A DNA stretch of 64,000 nt from Flavobacterium fluviatile. Its GTDB lineage: Bacteria > Bacteroidota > Bacteroidia > Flavobacteriales > Flavobacteriaceae. Positions 10,262-19,812 of the stretch are shown piece by piece (position 1 is the first letter of the stretch; the number at the start of each line of letters is the position of its first letter). Under the pieces are notes generated by a model, which worked only from the letters and a program-made list of their open reading frames with translations, was not told where the DNA came from and did no database searches. The DNA lies in the NCBI RefSeq assembly GCF_010645065.1, contig NZ_JAADZW010000002.1:248001-312000 (forward strand), given 5' to 3'. The position numbers and the translations under genes are program-made.

Positions 10262-10843
10262 ATGATAGCACATTTGCAGGGAAAATTAGTGGAGAAAAAT
10301 CCAACAGAGGTAATTATTGATTGTGCAGGAGTTGGATATCAGGTCAATATCTCCTTGCATACTTTTTCACTAATTCCAAATACTGATTTTATAAAATTAT
10401 ATACGCATCTTTTAATCAAAGAAGATGCACATACTTTATATGGTTTTGTTGAAAAATCCGAAAGGGAAATATTTAGAATGCTAATATCTGTTTCTGGAAT
10501 AGGAGCTAATATTGCCAGAACTATGCTTTCCTCTATAGATCCAAAACAAATTATAAATGCTATTGCTTCAGGAGATGTTGGTGTTATTCAGTCCATTAAG
10601 GGAATTGGTAATAAAACTGCGCAAAGAGTTATATTGGATTTGAAAGAAAAAGTCTTAAAATTGTATGATCTGGATGAAGTTTCTGTTGTTCAAAACAATA
10701 CAAACCGGGATGAAGCGTTATCTGCTTTAGAAGTTTTAGGTTTTGTAAGAAAAACATCGGAAAAGGTTGTTGAGAAAATTGTAAAAGAAGATCCGGAAGC
10801 TACTGCTGAAACTATTATCAAAAAAGCATTAAAGGCTTTATAA
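10262..10843 (+). CDS. ruvA: Holliday junction DNA-binding protein RuvA
   Basis: Tetrameric junction-binding partner of RuvB. The 193-residue protein has the three expected parts: an N-terminal OB fold (residues 1-63, MIAHLQGKLVEKNP), a tandem helix-hairpin-helix domain (LISVSGIGANIARTML and IQSIKGIGNKTAQRVILDLK), and a C-terminal three-helix domain that contacts RuvB (about 145-193). Length is normal. It is 22 bases before the preferred sprA start, with no terminator between them, so the two are probably co-transcribed. Confidence 0.98.
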   Translation: MIAHLQGKLVEKNPTEVIIDCAGVGYQVNISLHTFSLIPNTDFIKLYTHLLIKEDAHTLYGFVEKSEREIFRMLISVSGIGANIARTMLSSIDPKQIINAIASGDVGVIQSIKGIGNKTAQRVILDLKEKVLKLYDLDEVSVVQNNTNRDEALSALEVLGFVRKTSEKVVEKIVKEDPEATAETIIKKALKAL

Positions 10844-10865
10844 TTATTATATGAGACTGAATTGT

Positions 10866-13800
10866 ATGCGTAAAATTTTACTTTTTTTACTGGTTTTATT
10901 TTGTGGCTATGCTTTGCAGGCACAGGTAAATCCAACAATTCAGGATACTGCTAAAACCGGATTTTCTGTTGGAAAATTAGAATTAGAAAATCCGCCAAGC
11001 GTACTTTCGGGATACAAATATGATCCTATCTCAGACCGATATATTTATACCAATTCGGTTGATGGTTTTTCTATCGATTATCCTCTGGTTTTGACCCCAA
11101 AACAATACGAGGATTTACTGCTTAAAGAATCCAGAAGAAATTATTTTAGGCAAAAAATGATTGCTATTGATGGAAAAAAAGCAGGCAGTGAAGACGCAAA
11201 AAAAGATTTATTGCCAAGATATTACATTAATTCCAGTCTTTTTGAATCTATTTTCGGAAGTAACACAATTGATGTAAAACCTACAGGCTCTGTTGAAATG
11301 GATTTGGGATTGCGATATAACAAACAGGATAACCCATCATTTTCACCCAGAAACAGATCAAGCCTTACTTTTGATTTTGATCAGCGAATCAGCATGAGTT
11401 TAATGGGAAAGGTAGGTACCAGATTAGAAGTGAATGCCAATTATGACACCCAGTCTACATTTGCTTTTCAAAATTTATTTAAACTTGCATACACTCCTAC
11501 AGAAGATGATATTGTTCAGAAAATAGAAGTAGGTAACGTGAGTATGCCTTTGAATAGTACTTTAATTCGTGGAGCACAGAGTTTGTTTGGTGTTAAAACA
11601 CAGTTGCAATTCGGAAAAACAACTGTTACCGGAGTTTTCTCTGAACAGAAATCACAAACAAAAAGTATAGTTGCCGAAGGTGGCGGAACAATTCAGAATT
11701 TTGATTTGTTTGCACTGGATTATGATAGCGATAGGCACTTCTTTTTATCACAATATTTTAGAAATAAATACGATGCTTCTCTTAGAAATTATCCGTTAAT
11801 TGATAGCCGTGTACAGATTACAAGGCTGGAAATTTGGGTAACAAATAAGCAAAACCGTGTAAGTACCACCAGTAATAACCTGAGGAATGTTATTGCGCTT
11901 CAGGATTTGGGGGAAAGTCAGCTTACAGGATTATCTGATTCACAGGTTGTAGTTATAAATCCTTCTACAGGTTTTTTCAGTAAACCTGTTGACTCACCAA
12001 CTGATAATGAAAATAACAAATACAATCCTGAATTAATTGGTCAGCCGGGATCGTATTTAAATTCAAATATTAGAGAAATTGTAACAGCCAATGCTGGTTT
12101 TAATAATGCTAATGTTCCAAATGTAAGTGAAGGAACTGATTATTCAGTACTTGAAAATGCGAGAAAATTAACTGCTGCTGAATACACATTTAATCCTCAA
12201 TTAGGTTATATTTCCTTACAACAACGTTTGGCTAACGATGAAATATTAGCAGTAGCTTACGAATATACAGTCGGAGGAGAAGTTTATCAGGTAGGGGAGT
12301 TTGGTAGTGACGGTGTTGACGGTACAGTAGTGACAGGGAATGCTCAAAATAATAATCAGGCCGTTATTACGCAAAGTTTGATTTTGAAAATGCTGAAAAG
12401 TAGTTTAACGAATGTTAAAAACCCGGTTTGGAATCTGATGATGAAAAATATTTATCAGATACCAGGAGCTTATCAGGTTAAGCAGGACGATTTTAGGTTC
12501 AATATCCTTTATACAGATCCTTCACCGATAAATTATATAAAACCAGTTGATGAAGCAAATCCTTTTCCTGACAACATACCGCCTAATACAGATCCAAACG
12601 ACTATTACATAACTAATACACCTCTGCTTAAAGTTTTTGATTTAGATAAGTTAAATTACAATAATGATCCGCAAACAGGTGGAGATGGTTTCTTCGATTA
12701 TCTTCAGGGTATTACTTTTGATGCACAAAACGGAAGAATTATTTTTACTACTAAGGAGCCATTTGGTGAACTTCTTTTTAAAAAAATGCAAATTTCAGGA
12801 AACGGAGAAAACTATAACGATACGGGAACATATAACGCAAATCAAAGAAAATACGTATTCAAAACGCTCTACACAGAAACTCAGACAAAAGCACTTCAGG
12901 ACAGTGATAAAAATAAATTCTTACTAAGAGGAAAATATAAATCATCAGGAAGTGACGGTATTCCGATTGGTGCTTTTAACGTTCCGCAAGGTTCTGTTGT
13001 GGTTACAGCGGCAGGGAGGGTTCTCGTAGAAGGGATTGATTATAGTGTGGATTACCAGCTAGGACGTGTGCAGATTTTGGATGCCTCTTTACAGGCTTCA
13101 AATACACCAATAGAAGTTTCCTTAGAGAACAATTCGGTTTTTGGCCAACAGACCAGAAGGTTTATGGGACTTAATGTTGAGCATAAAATCTCAGATAAAT
13201 TTATTGTTGGCGGGACTTATCTTAAGATGACTGAAAGGCCTTTTACTCAAAAGTCAAGTTACGGTCAGGAATCTGTAAATAATACTATTTTCGGATTTAA
13301 TGGTAACTATTCAACTGAAATTCCATTTTTTACCAGACTGGTAAATAAGCTGCCAAACATTGATACAGATGTGCCTTCTAATCTTTCGATAAGGGGAGAA
13401 GTTGCCTTTTTAAAACCGGATGCGCCAAAAGCAAGTGATTTTGAAGGAGAAGCGACTATATATGTTGATGATTTTGAAGGTTCTCAATCTACTATAGATA
13501 TGCGGTCTGCTTATGCATGGAGCCTGGCTTCAACGCCATTTATTAATAGTGCGGGTGATAATACTTTTGGAGCAGCATCTAATAGTTTAGATTATGGCTA
13601 TAAAAGAGCAAAACTCGCCTGGTATTCTATAGATCCTATTTTTTATACCCAAAAACCAGACGGAATATCAAATGACGATTTGTCTTTAAATACTACAAGA
13701 AGAATTTACAGTAAAGAATTATATCCAAATACAGATATTGCCCAGGGACAGCTGCAGGTAATCAATACCCTTGATTTGACTTATTTTCCATCTGAAAGAG

Positions 13801-16800
13801 GGCCTTATAACAATAATCCTGATTTTGCTACAAATCCGGCAAATGCTAATTTTGGAGGAATTATGCGATCTCTGAATTCAACCAATTTTGAACAAAGCAA
13901 TGTAGAATATATTCAATTTTGGGTACTTGATCCTTATGTAGGAAATGCGTCGACTCCACCTTCAAATGTTGGAAAAATATACTTTAATTTAGGTGAAGTT
14001 TCTGAAGATATTTTAAAAGACGGAAGAAAGCAATATGAAAACGGGCTTGGACCGGATCAGATTATTGCTCAGCCAATTACTGGTCAGGCACATTGGGGTG
14101 ACGTACCTGCTTCGCAATCCTTAATTTATGCTTTCGATAACAACGCAGGAAACAGGTCTAATCAGGATGTTGGTTTGGATGGGTTGCCAAATTCAAGAGA
14201 AGCGTCTATTTATACCAATTATGCTGGAGAGCCGGATCCTGCGGCAGATGATTATACTTATTTTCTTAATACAGAAGGAGGCGTTCTGGATCGTTACAAA
14301 AAATATAATGGTGTCGAAGGAAACTCAGCTGTTGATATAAATGATGCCAACAGAGGTTCAACAACACTTCCGGATGTAGAAGATATAAATCGTGATAATA
14401 CGATGAACACTATTAATGCTTATTACGAATACAGTATTGATATGAAAGAGGGAATGGAAATTGGACAAAATTATATTACTGATATTAAAACAATAAATAA
14501 TGTAGAATTGCCAAACGGAGGCAACACAACAGCCAGATGGATTCAGTTTAAAATACCGGTGAGACAGCCGCAAAAAAAAATTGGGACTATTGATGATTAC
14601 AGGTCTATTCGATTTATGCGAATGTTTATGACTGGTTTTAATGATCAGATCACAGTTCGTTTTGGAGCATTGGATTTAGTTAGGGGAGAATGGAGAAAGT
14701 ACGAAAATTCTCTTCAGGCAAATAAAGCCCCTGATCCCGGAACTATTTTTGATGTTCAGGCAGTAAACATACAGGAAAACAGTACAAAATGCCCGGTAAA
14801 TTATGTAATGCCTCCAAATGTTCAGAGAGAGCAATTGTATAATAATAATACCGTAATAAATCAAAATGAACAATCTTTAGCGTTACGTGTTTCAGGAAAT
14901 GGACTGGAAGTAAATGATGCGAGGGCAGCTTTTAAGAACGTAAGTCTTGATATGCGCCAGTACAAAAAACTGAAAATGTTTCTTCATGCTGAATCATTAG
15001 AAAAAGAAGTGTCAATAGGAGATGATGAAATGGTTGCGTTTATTCGTTTTGGAAATGACTTTACAGAAAATTTCTATCAGGTTGAAATACCATTGAAAGT
15101 TACCGTTACAGGAGGAGGCTGTAATATAAATCCTGATTTGGTCTGGCCCGAACAAAATGCAATGGATTTAGCTCTTTCTTTGTTAACAAAAATGAAAATT
15201 AAGGGTATGAGTATAGATCCTTCTAAACGAGATGTTAATGGAATTTATTACCCTGATGAAGATGCAGATATTGTAGGAGATGTTGATTTAAGGGATGGTG
15301 ATAGCAGATTAAAATTAGGTATTAAAGGGAATCCTAATTTTGGTTTGGTTCGAAATTTAATGGTAGGTTTAAAAAACAGTAATACTACTGATAAAAATAT
15401 AAAAGGAGAAGTTTGGTTTAACGAACTCAGATTGTCTGATATGGATAATAAAGGAGGTATGGCTGCCATATTAAACGTTGATACAAACATGGCAGATTTT
15501 GCTACTGTTTCTGCAACAGGCCGAAAAAGCACTATTGGTTTTGGGTCTATTGAAGAAGGTGCAAACGAAAGAGATCGTGAAGATATTCAGCAATACAACA
15601 TTGTTACGAATCTGAATTTAGGAAAGTTATTGCCGCCTAAATGGGGGATAAACCTGCCATTTAATTATGCAATTGGAGAAGAAGTGATCACGCCTGAATA
15701 TGATCCGTTCAATCAGGATATTAAGTTGAAACAATTGCTCGATGAGACCACAGATCAGGCTCAAAAAGACAATATTAAAAACAGGGCAATCGATTATACC
15801 AAGCGTAAAAGTATAAACTTTATAGGTGTTAGAAAAGACAGGGCGCCTGAGCAAAAGCCACATGTTTACGATGTAGAGAATTTTACATTTTCTCAATCCT
15901 ACAATCAGGTACAGCGTCATGATTATGAGATTGAAGATTATGAAGATGAAATGTCGAATTCTGCAGTTAATTATGCCTATTCATTCCAGCCAAAAGAAGT
16001 GATGCCTTTCAAACAGACTAAATTCATGAAAAAAAGTGAATACTGGAAACTGCTCAGCGATTTCAATTTCAATTATTTGCCATCAAATATTTCGTTCAAC
16101 AGTAATATTATCAGACAAAGTAACCGCCAGCAATTCAGACAGGTTGAAGATGTTCAGGGAATTGGTTTGGATCCTCTTTACAGAAGAAACTTTGCGCACA
16201 ATTACCAATATGGATTTGGTTTCAATCTGACTAAATCTTTAAAGTTGAATTATACAGCATCTTCAAACAACATCGTTAAAAACTTTCTGAATGACGATAA
16301 TACTCCTAAAGAAGATTTCAGCATTTGGGACGATTATTTTGATCTCGGAACACCTAATCAGCATACACAGCAGTTTGTTTTAAATTATGATATTCCAATT
16401 AATAAAATACCTGTTTTTAGTTTTGTAAAAGCAAATTACTCTTATACGGCAGATTATAACTGGCAACGTTCTTCAACAGCATTGTCTCAATATGAAGAAG
16501 AAAATCCGGATGGAACTTTTACAACCTATGATTTAGGTAATACGATTCAGAATGCAAATTCAAATACGTTAAGTACAACTTTTAACATGACAACATTGTA
16601 CAAGTATTTAGGGTTGACACCAGGAGCCAAAAAAGCTGCAAAACCAAAGCCGGCAGGACCTCCAAAACCGGGAGAAAAAATAGTCAATACCAATAAAGCT
16701 CCAACAGCCAGAAGTCCTTTTTATGATGGTTTGATTGGGATTTTGACAAGCGTAAAAAACATTCAGGTAAATTATACTGAAAACAGTGGGACAGTACTGC

Positions 16801-18146
16801 CCGGTTATACTCCTGGGATCGGATTTTTAGGAACCTCTAAGCCAACTTTAGGATTTATTTTTGGTAGTCAGGATGATATACGATATGAAGCTGCCAGAAA
16901 TGGCTGGCTGACAAATTATGATAATTTCAATCAAAATTATACTCAGGTTAATACTAAACTTTTGAAAGTAACAGCAAATGTTGATTTGTTTCCTGACCTT
17001 AAAATAGATTTAACTATGGATAGGTCGTACTCTGAAAATTCTTCAGAGCAGTACAGTGCTGTTAATGGTATATATGAGCCTCTGTCTCCTTATACGTATG
17101 GAATGTTCTCCATTTCAACAGTATTAATTAAAACCGCATTTTCTGCAAGCGATGAAAATGTATCTGCTGCTTTTGATGATTTTAGGGAAAATCGTCTGAC
17201 GATAGCAAATCGTTTGGCCGAGGAACATTACGGGGCAGGTAATGCAATTCCGAGGTATAATCCTAATGATCTTCCGCCACCGCCAACAGATCCTACAGTA
17301 GAAGATCCATTTAAAAAACAAAGAGAAATTTATGCATCAAATGAAGGATATCCAATAGGATATGGAAAAAGTAATCAGGCAGTTTTGCTTCCGGCATTTC
17401 TAGCTGCTTATTCGGGGGCTGACGCATCAAGTTCCTCGACTGGGATTTTTAGAAATTTTCCTATTCCAAACTGGAGTGTGAAATACAACGGACTAATGCG
17501 TTATAAATATTTTAAAGACAGGTTTAAACGTTTTTCTTTGCAGCATAATTACAGGGCTTCTTATACAATTAATCAGTTTAGATCTAATTTCGATTATAAC
17601 GAAAATCCGGATGGTTCGGATGTAAATGGGAATTTCTTCAATAAAACGATTATGTCAAATGTCAATTTGGTAGAACAGTTTAGTCCGTTGCTTCGTGTTG
17701 ATTTTGAATTAAAAGGATCATTGCGAGTACTTACAGAAGTGAAGAAAGACAGGGCTTTGTCAATGAGTTTTGATAATAATTTACTGACCGAAGTAAAAGG
17801 CCTTGAGTATGTTGTTGGTTTAGGGTATCGTTTCAAGGATGTAATTTTTTCATCGACTTTGGCGGATAATCCAACCGGAATTATAAAAAGCGATATTAAT
17901 ATCAAAGCCGATTTCTCCTATAGAAATAATCAGACTTTAGTTCGTTATCTGGATTATGATAATAATCAATTGGCAGCCGGGCAAAATATATGGGCAATAA
18001 AACTTACGGCCGATTATGCTTTTAGTAAAAACTTAACGGCTATTTTCTATTACGATCATTCGTTTTCGAAAGCAGTAATTTCAACATCATTTCCTCTTAC
18101 CAATATTCGATCAGGGTTTACACTCCGATATAATTTCGGAAATTAA
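10866..18146 (+). CDS. sprA: SprA, type IX secretion outer-membrane translocon / gliding motility protein
   Basis: SprA is the giant outer-membrane pore of the Bacteroidota type IX secretion system (Sov in Porphyromonas), needed in flavobacteria for export of surface adhesins and for gliding; structural work shows a very large single-chain beta barrel. The protein here is about 2,426 residues, matching the roughly 2,400 of the F. johnsoniae protein. It begins with a clear signal peptide (MRKILLFLLVLFCGYALQAQ), contains long stretches of alternating amphipathic strands, and ends with an aromatic outer-membrane signal (FTLRYNFGN). A Pro/Lys-rich segment (KPKPAGPPKPGEK) lies around residue 1,925. 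An upstream ATG at 10851 is in frame, but the second ATG at 10866 gives a standard signal peptide. The ruvA-sprA-gcvH order is that of Flavobacterium. Confidence 0.96.
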   Translation: MRKILLFLLVLFCGYALQAQVNPTIQDTAKTGFSVGKLELENPPSVLSGYKYDPISDRYIYTNSVDGFSIDYPLVLTPKQYEDLLLKESRRNYFRQKMIAIDGKKAGSEDAKKDLLPRYYINSSLFESIFGSNTIDVKPTGSVEMDLGLRYNKQDNPSFSPRNRSSLTFDFDQRISMSLMGKVGTRLEVNANYDTQSTFAFQNLFKLAYTPTEDDIVQKIEVGNVSMPLNSTLIRGAQSLFGVKTQLQFGKTTVTGVFSEQKSQTKSIVAEGGGTIQNFDLFALDYDSDRHFFLSQYFRNKYDASLRNYPLIDSRVQITRLEIWVTNKQNRVSTTSNNLRNVIALQDLGESQLTGLSDSQVVVINPSTGFFSKPVDSPTDNENNKYNPELIGQPGSYLNSNIREIVTANAGFNNANVPNVSEGTDYSVLENARKLTAAEYTFNPQLGYISLQQRLANDEILAVAYEYTVGGEVYQVGEFGSDGVDGTVVTGNAQNNNQAVITQSLILKMLKSSLTNVKNPVWNLMMKNIYQIPGAYQVKQDDFRFNILYTDPSPINYIKPVDEANPFPDNIPPNTDPNDYYITNTPLLKVFDLDKLNYNNDPQTGGDGFFDYLQGITFDAQNGRIIFTTKEPFGELLFKKMQISGNGENYNDTGTYNANQRKYVFKTLYTETQTKALQDSDKNKFLLRGKYKSSGSDGIPIGAFNVPQGSVVVTAAGRVLVEGIDYSVDYQLGRVQILDASLQASNTPIEVSLENNSVFGQQTRRFMGLNVEHKISDKFIVGGTYLKMTERPFTQKSSYGQESVNNTIFGFNGNYSTEIPFFTRLVNKLPNIDTDVPSNLSIRGEVAFLKPDAPKASDFEGEATIYVDDFEGSQSTIDMRSAYAWSLASTPFINSAGDNTFGAASNSLDYGYKRAKLAWYSIDPIFYTQKPDGISNDDLSLNTTRRIYSKELYPNTDIAQGQLQVINTLDLTYFPSERGPYNNNPDFATNPANANFGGIMRSLNSTNFEQSNVEYIQFWVLDPYVGNASTPPSNVGKIYFNLGEVSEDILKDGRKQYENGLGPDQIIAQPITGQAHWGDVPASQSLIYAFDNNAGNRSNQDVGLDGLPNSREASIYTNYAGEPDPAADDYTYFLNTEGGVLDRYKKYNGVEGNSAVDINDANRGSTTLPDVEDINRDNTMNTINAYYEYSIDMKEGMEIGQNYITDIKTINNVELPNGGNTTARWIQFKIPVRQPQKKIGTIDDYRSIRFMRMFMTGFNDQITVRFGALDLVRGEWRKYENSLQANKAPDPGTIFDVQAVNIQENSTKCPVNYVMPPNVQREQLYNNNTVINQNEQSLALRVSGNGLEVNDARAAFKNVSLDMRQYKKLKMFLHAESLEKEVSIGDDEMVAFIRFGNDFTENFYQVEIPLKVTVTGGGCNINPDLVWPEQNAMDLALSLLTKMKIKGMSIDPSKRDVNGIYYPDEDADIVGDVDLRDGDSRLKLGIKGNPNFGLVRNLMVGLKNSNTTDKNIKGEVWFNELRLSDMDNKGGMAAILNVDTNMADFATVSATGRKSTIGFGSIEEGANERDREDIQQYNIVTNLNLGKLLPPKWGINLPFNYAIGEEVITPEYDPFNQDIKLKQLLDETTDQAQKDNIKNRAIDYTKRKSINFIGVRKDRAPEQKPHVYDVENFTFSQSYNQVQRHDYEIEDYEDEMSNSAVNYAYSFQPKEVMPFKQTKFMKKSEYWKLLSDFNFNYLPSNISFNSNIIRQSNRQQFRQVEDVQGIGLDPLYRRNFAHNYQYGFGFNLTKSLKLNYTASSNNIVKNFLNDDNTPKEDFSIWDDYFDLGTPNQHTQQFVLNYDIPINKIPVFSFVKANYSYTADYNWQRSSTALSQYEEENPDGTFTTYDLGNTIQNANSNTLSTTFNMTTLYKYLGLTPGAKKAAKPKPAGPPKPGEKIVNTNKAPTARSPFYDGLIGILTSVKNIQVNYTENSGTVLPGYTPGIGFLGTSKPTLGFIFGSQDDIRYEAARNGWLTNYDNFNQNYTQVNTKLLKVTANVDLFPDLKIDLTMDRSYSENSSEQYSAVNGIYEPLSPYTYGMFSISTVLIKTAFSASDENVSAAFDDFRENRLTIANRLAEEHYGAGNAIPRYNPNDLPPPPTDPTVEDPFKKQREIYASNEGYPIGYGKSNQAVLLPAFLAAYSGADASSSSTGIFRNFPIPNWSVKYNGLMRYKYFKDRFKRFSLQHNYRASYTINQFRSNFDYNENPDGSDVNGNFFNKTIMSNVNLVEQFSPLLRVDFELKGSLRVLTEVKKDRALSMSFDNNLLTEVKGLEYVVGLGYRFKDVIFSSTLADNPTGIIKSDINIKADFSYRNNQTLVRYLDYDNNQLAAGQNIWAIKLTADYAFSKNLTAIFYYDHSFSKAVISTSFPLTNIRSGFTLRYNFGN

Positions 18147-18182
18147 TTTTGTGATTATAAACTAATTTTATTAGAAGATTGT

Positions 18183-18190
18183 TACATTTG
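18183..18190 (+). promoter_or_regulatory. -7 element (TACATTTG) of gcvH
   Basis: Perfect TAnnTTTG, 39 bases before the gcvH start; no good -33 match is visible. Confidence 0.45.
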
Positions 18191-18229
18191 TTGCTTTAAA
18201 ATTAAATTATCAATTTCAATAAAAGTATT

Positions 18230-18610
18230 ATGAGCATACCGGCAAATTTAAAATACACAAAAGATCACGAATGGGTTAGCATCGACGGAGATGTTGCAAC
18301 AGTAGGAATTACTCATTTTGCTCAAAAAGAATTAGGGGATATTGTGTACGTTGAAGTAGAAACTTTAGACCAGACATTAGATAAAGATGAAGTTTTTGGA
18401 ACAGTAGAAGCTGTAAAAACGGTTTCTGATTTGTTTTTGCCTTTATCTGGAGAAATTATTGCTTTCAATGAAGATCTGGAAAGTACTCCTGAAGCGGTAA
18501 ACTCTGATCCATACGGAGCCGGATGGATGATTAAAATTAAAATTGCCAACGCTTCAGAAATTGATTCATTGTTATCAGACGAAGCATACAAAAAATTGAT
18601 AGGTGCCTAA
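18230..18610 (+). CDS. gcvH: Glycine cleavage system H protein
   Basis: Lipoyl carrier of the glycine cleavage complex, shuttling the aminomethyl group between GcvP and GcvT and passing electrons to dihydrolipoamide dehydrogenase. The 126-residue protein is the normal size. The lipoylated lysine is K63 in the motif [13 protein letters not shown], and the N-terminal KYTKDHEWV is typical. No other gcv gene is near, as usual in flavobacteria. The stop codon region overlaps the start of the VanZ-like gene by 8 bases, which suggests coupled translation. Confidence 0.97.
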   Translation: MSIPANLKYTKDHEWVSIDGDVATVGITHFAQKELGDIVYVEVETLDQTLDKDEVFGTVEAVKTVSDLFLPLSGEIIAFNEDLESTPEAVNSDPYGAGWMIKIKIANASEIDSLLSDEAYKKLIGA

Positions 18611-18986
18611 ACAACTGCTTTTATTGTGGGCTATAATTTGCACAGGGATAATAACGTATCTTTGTCTGACAGACTCGGGTAATATTCCAGCAGTTAGTTT
18701 TCCCAGTATTGATAAAATAGTACATTTCTGTTTTCATTTTGGTTTTACAATTTCATGGATTGTGTTTTTCAAAAAGGAACTCAAAGGAAAGACAACTGAT
18801 GATTTTAAAGCTTATTTGATTTCGTTTATATTTTCAGTTTTTTTTGGAATAACGATTGAAATACTGCAAGGTGTTTTTACCAAAACCAGGGCAGCAGATG
18901 TTGCAGATATTTTAGGTAATGCAATTGGCGCTACTGCGGCTGTTTTTACGGCAATAGCTTTTAAAAAGCAAATAGATAAAATATAA
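18603..18986 (+). CDS. VanZ family membrane protein
   Basis: A 127-residue protein with four hydrophobic segments (about 4-22, 38-57, 71-90 and 101-119) that matches VanZ-like proteins: [30 protein letters not shown] near the beginning and a conserved acidic/Arg pattern [24 protein letters not shown] in the second half. VanZ proteins are linked to low-level teicoplanin resistance in enterococci, but the general function is unknown, and nothing here suggests an antibiotic role. It overlaps gcvH by 8 bases and is followed by a terminator. Confidence 0.85.
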   Translation: MPKQLLLLWAIICTGIITYLCLTDSGNIPAVSFPSIDKIVHFCFHFGFTISWIVFFKKELKGKTTDDFKAYLISFIFSVFFGITIEILQGVFTKTRAADVADILGNAIGATAAVFTAIAFKKQIDKI

Positions 18987-18997
18987 AAATATGAATT

Positions 18998-19018
18998 CCC
19001 ACTTCGGTGGGTTTTTTT
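18998..19018 (+). terminator. Rho-independent terminator (C-UUCG-G tetraloop)
   Basis: CCCAC-TTCG-GTGGG, closed by the very stable cUUCGg tetraloop and followed by seven T. It covers the first codons of a longer in-frame reading of deoC starting at 18991, showing that the upstream ATG is not the deoC start. Confidence 0.85.
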
Positions 19019-19037
19019 ATTTTCTGAATTTTAAATG

Positions 19038-19045
19038 TATTTTTG
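19038..19045 (+). promoter_or_regulatory. -7 element (TATTTTTG) of deoC
   Basis: Perfect TAnnTTTG, 23 bases before ATG 19069 and just downstream of the terminator. It supports a new transcript for deoC and remB. Confidence 0.5.
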
Positions 19046-19068
19046 CAGCATTCTGTAATTTTCCAAGC

Positions 19069-19812
19069 ATGAATATTAAACAATATTTAGATTCTACTTA
19101 CTTAAAAACTGCTTCTCAGGCTGGTCTATCGGAATCGGAAAATGATATTGTGGTTAAACATGCCATCACAGAAGCTGTTAATGAGGGTTTTAAGCTGATT
19201 ATGATTCGGCCGGAGTATGTAGCTTTAGCCAAAGAAATGATATTAAACGCTAATTCAAATTTGAATGTTGGAACAGTGATTGATTTTCCGGAAGGCAAAT
19301 CAGATTTGGAAACAAAGATCAGACAAGCAAATGAAGCAATAGTAAATGGTGCAGATGATCTGGATTTCGTCTGTAACTATGAAGCTTTCAAAGATGGGAA
19401 TGCTGAATTAGTAAAGCAAGAAGTTTTAATAGCCACGCAAATAGGACTGGCAAACAATAAAACAGTAAAATGGATTATTGAAACAGCAGCTTTAACCGAA
19501 AAAGAAATTATCCAGCTTTCGTCTTTGATAAAAAATGTTGTTATTTCGAATTTTAAAGAAGAAGATTATACTTCTGTTTTTGTGAAATCCTCAACCGGAT
19601 TTTATAAAACTCCGGACGGTTCTCCAAATGGCGCTACAATTCCTGCAATAATTATGATGTTGGAAAATGCATCCCCGTTGCCGGTAAAAGCGGCCGGAGG
19701 AGTTAAATCGTACGAAGAAGCACTTGAAATGATTCGTTTAGGAGTTAAACGAATCGGAACTTCATCAGCAAAAGCAATTGCTAATGGAGAAAATACCTCA
19801 AATCAATACTAA
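19069..19812 (+). CDS. deoC: Deoxyribose-phosphate aldolase
   Basis: Class I aldolase that cleaves 2-deoxyribose-5-phosphate to glyceraldehyde-3-phosphate and acetaldehyde in deoxynucleoside catabolism. The TIM-barrel motifs are visible: VGTVIDFPEG, the catalytic aspartate region DDLDFVCNY, the Schiff-base lysine K173 in FVKSSTGF, and the phosphate site KAAGGVKS. With the start at ATG 19069 the protein has 247 residues, normal for the family. An in-frame ATG at 18991 would add 26 residues but lies in the terminator hairpin and before the promoter. The stop overlaps the next gene start by one base (TAATG), so deoC and the remB-like gene are coupled. Confidence 0.95.
   Translation: MNIKQYLDSTYLKTASQAGLSESENDIVVKHAITEAVNEGFKLIMIRPEYVALAKEMILNANSNLNVGTVIDFPEGKSDLETKIRQANEAIVNGADDLDFVCNYEAFKDGNAELVKQEVLIATQIGLANNKTVKWIIETAALTEKEIIQLSSLIKNVVISNFKEEDYTSVFVKSSTGFYKTPDGSPNGATIPAIIMMLENASPLPVKAAGGVKSYEEALEMIRLGVKRIGTSSAKAIANGENTSNQY

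Noticed and set aside
18603..18986. Glycopeptide resistance gene from the VanZ name
   Set aside because: No other van genes are present; VanZ-like proteins are widespread and of unknown general role.
18991..19068. N-terminal extension of deoC
   Set aside because: It overlaps a terminator hairpin and the promoter; ATG 19069 gives the standard protein.
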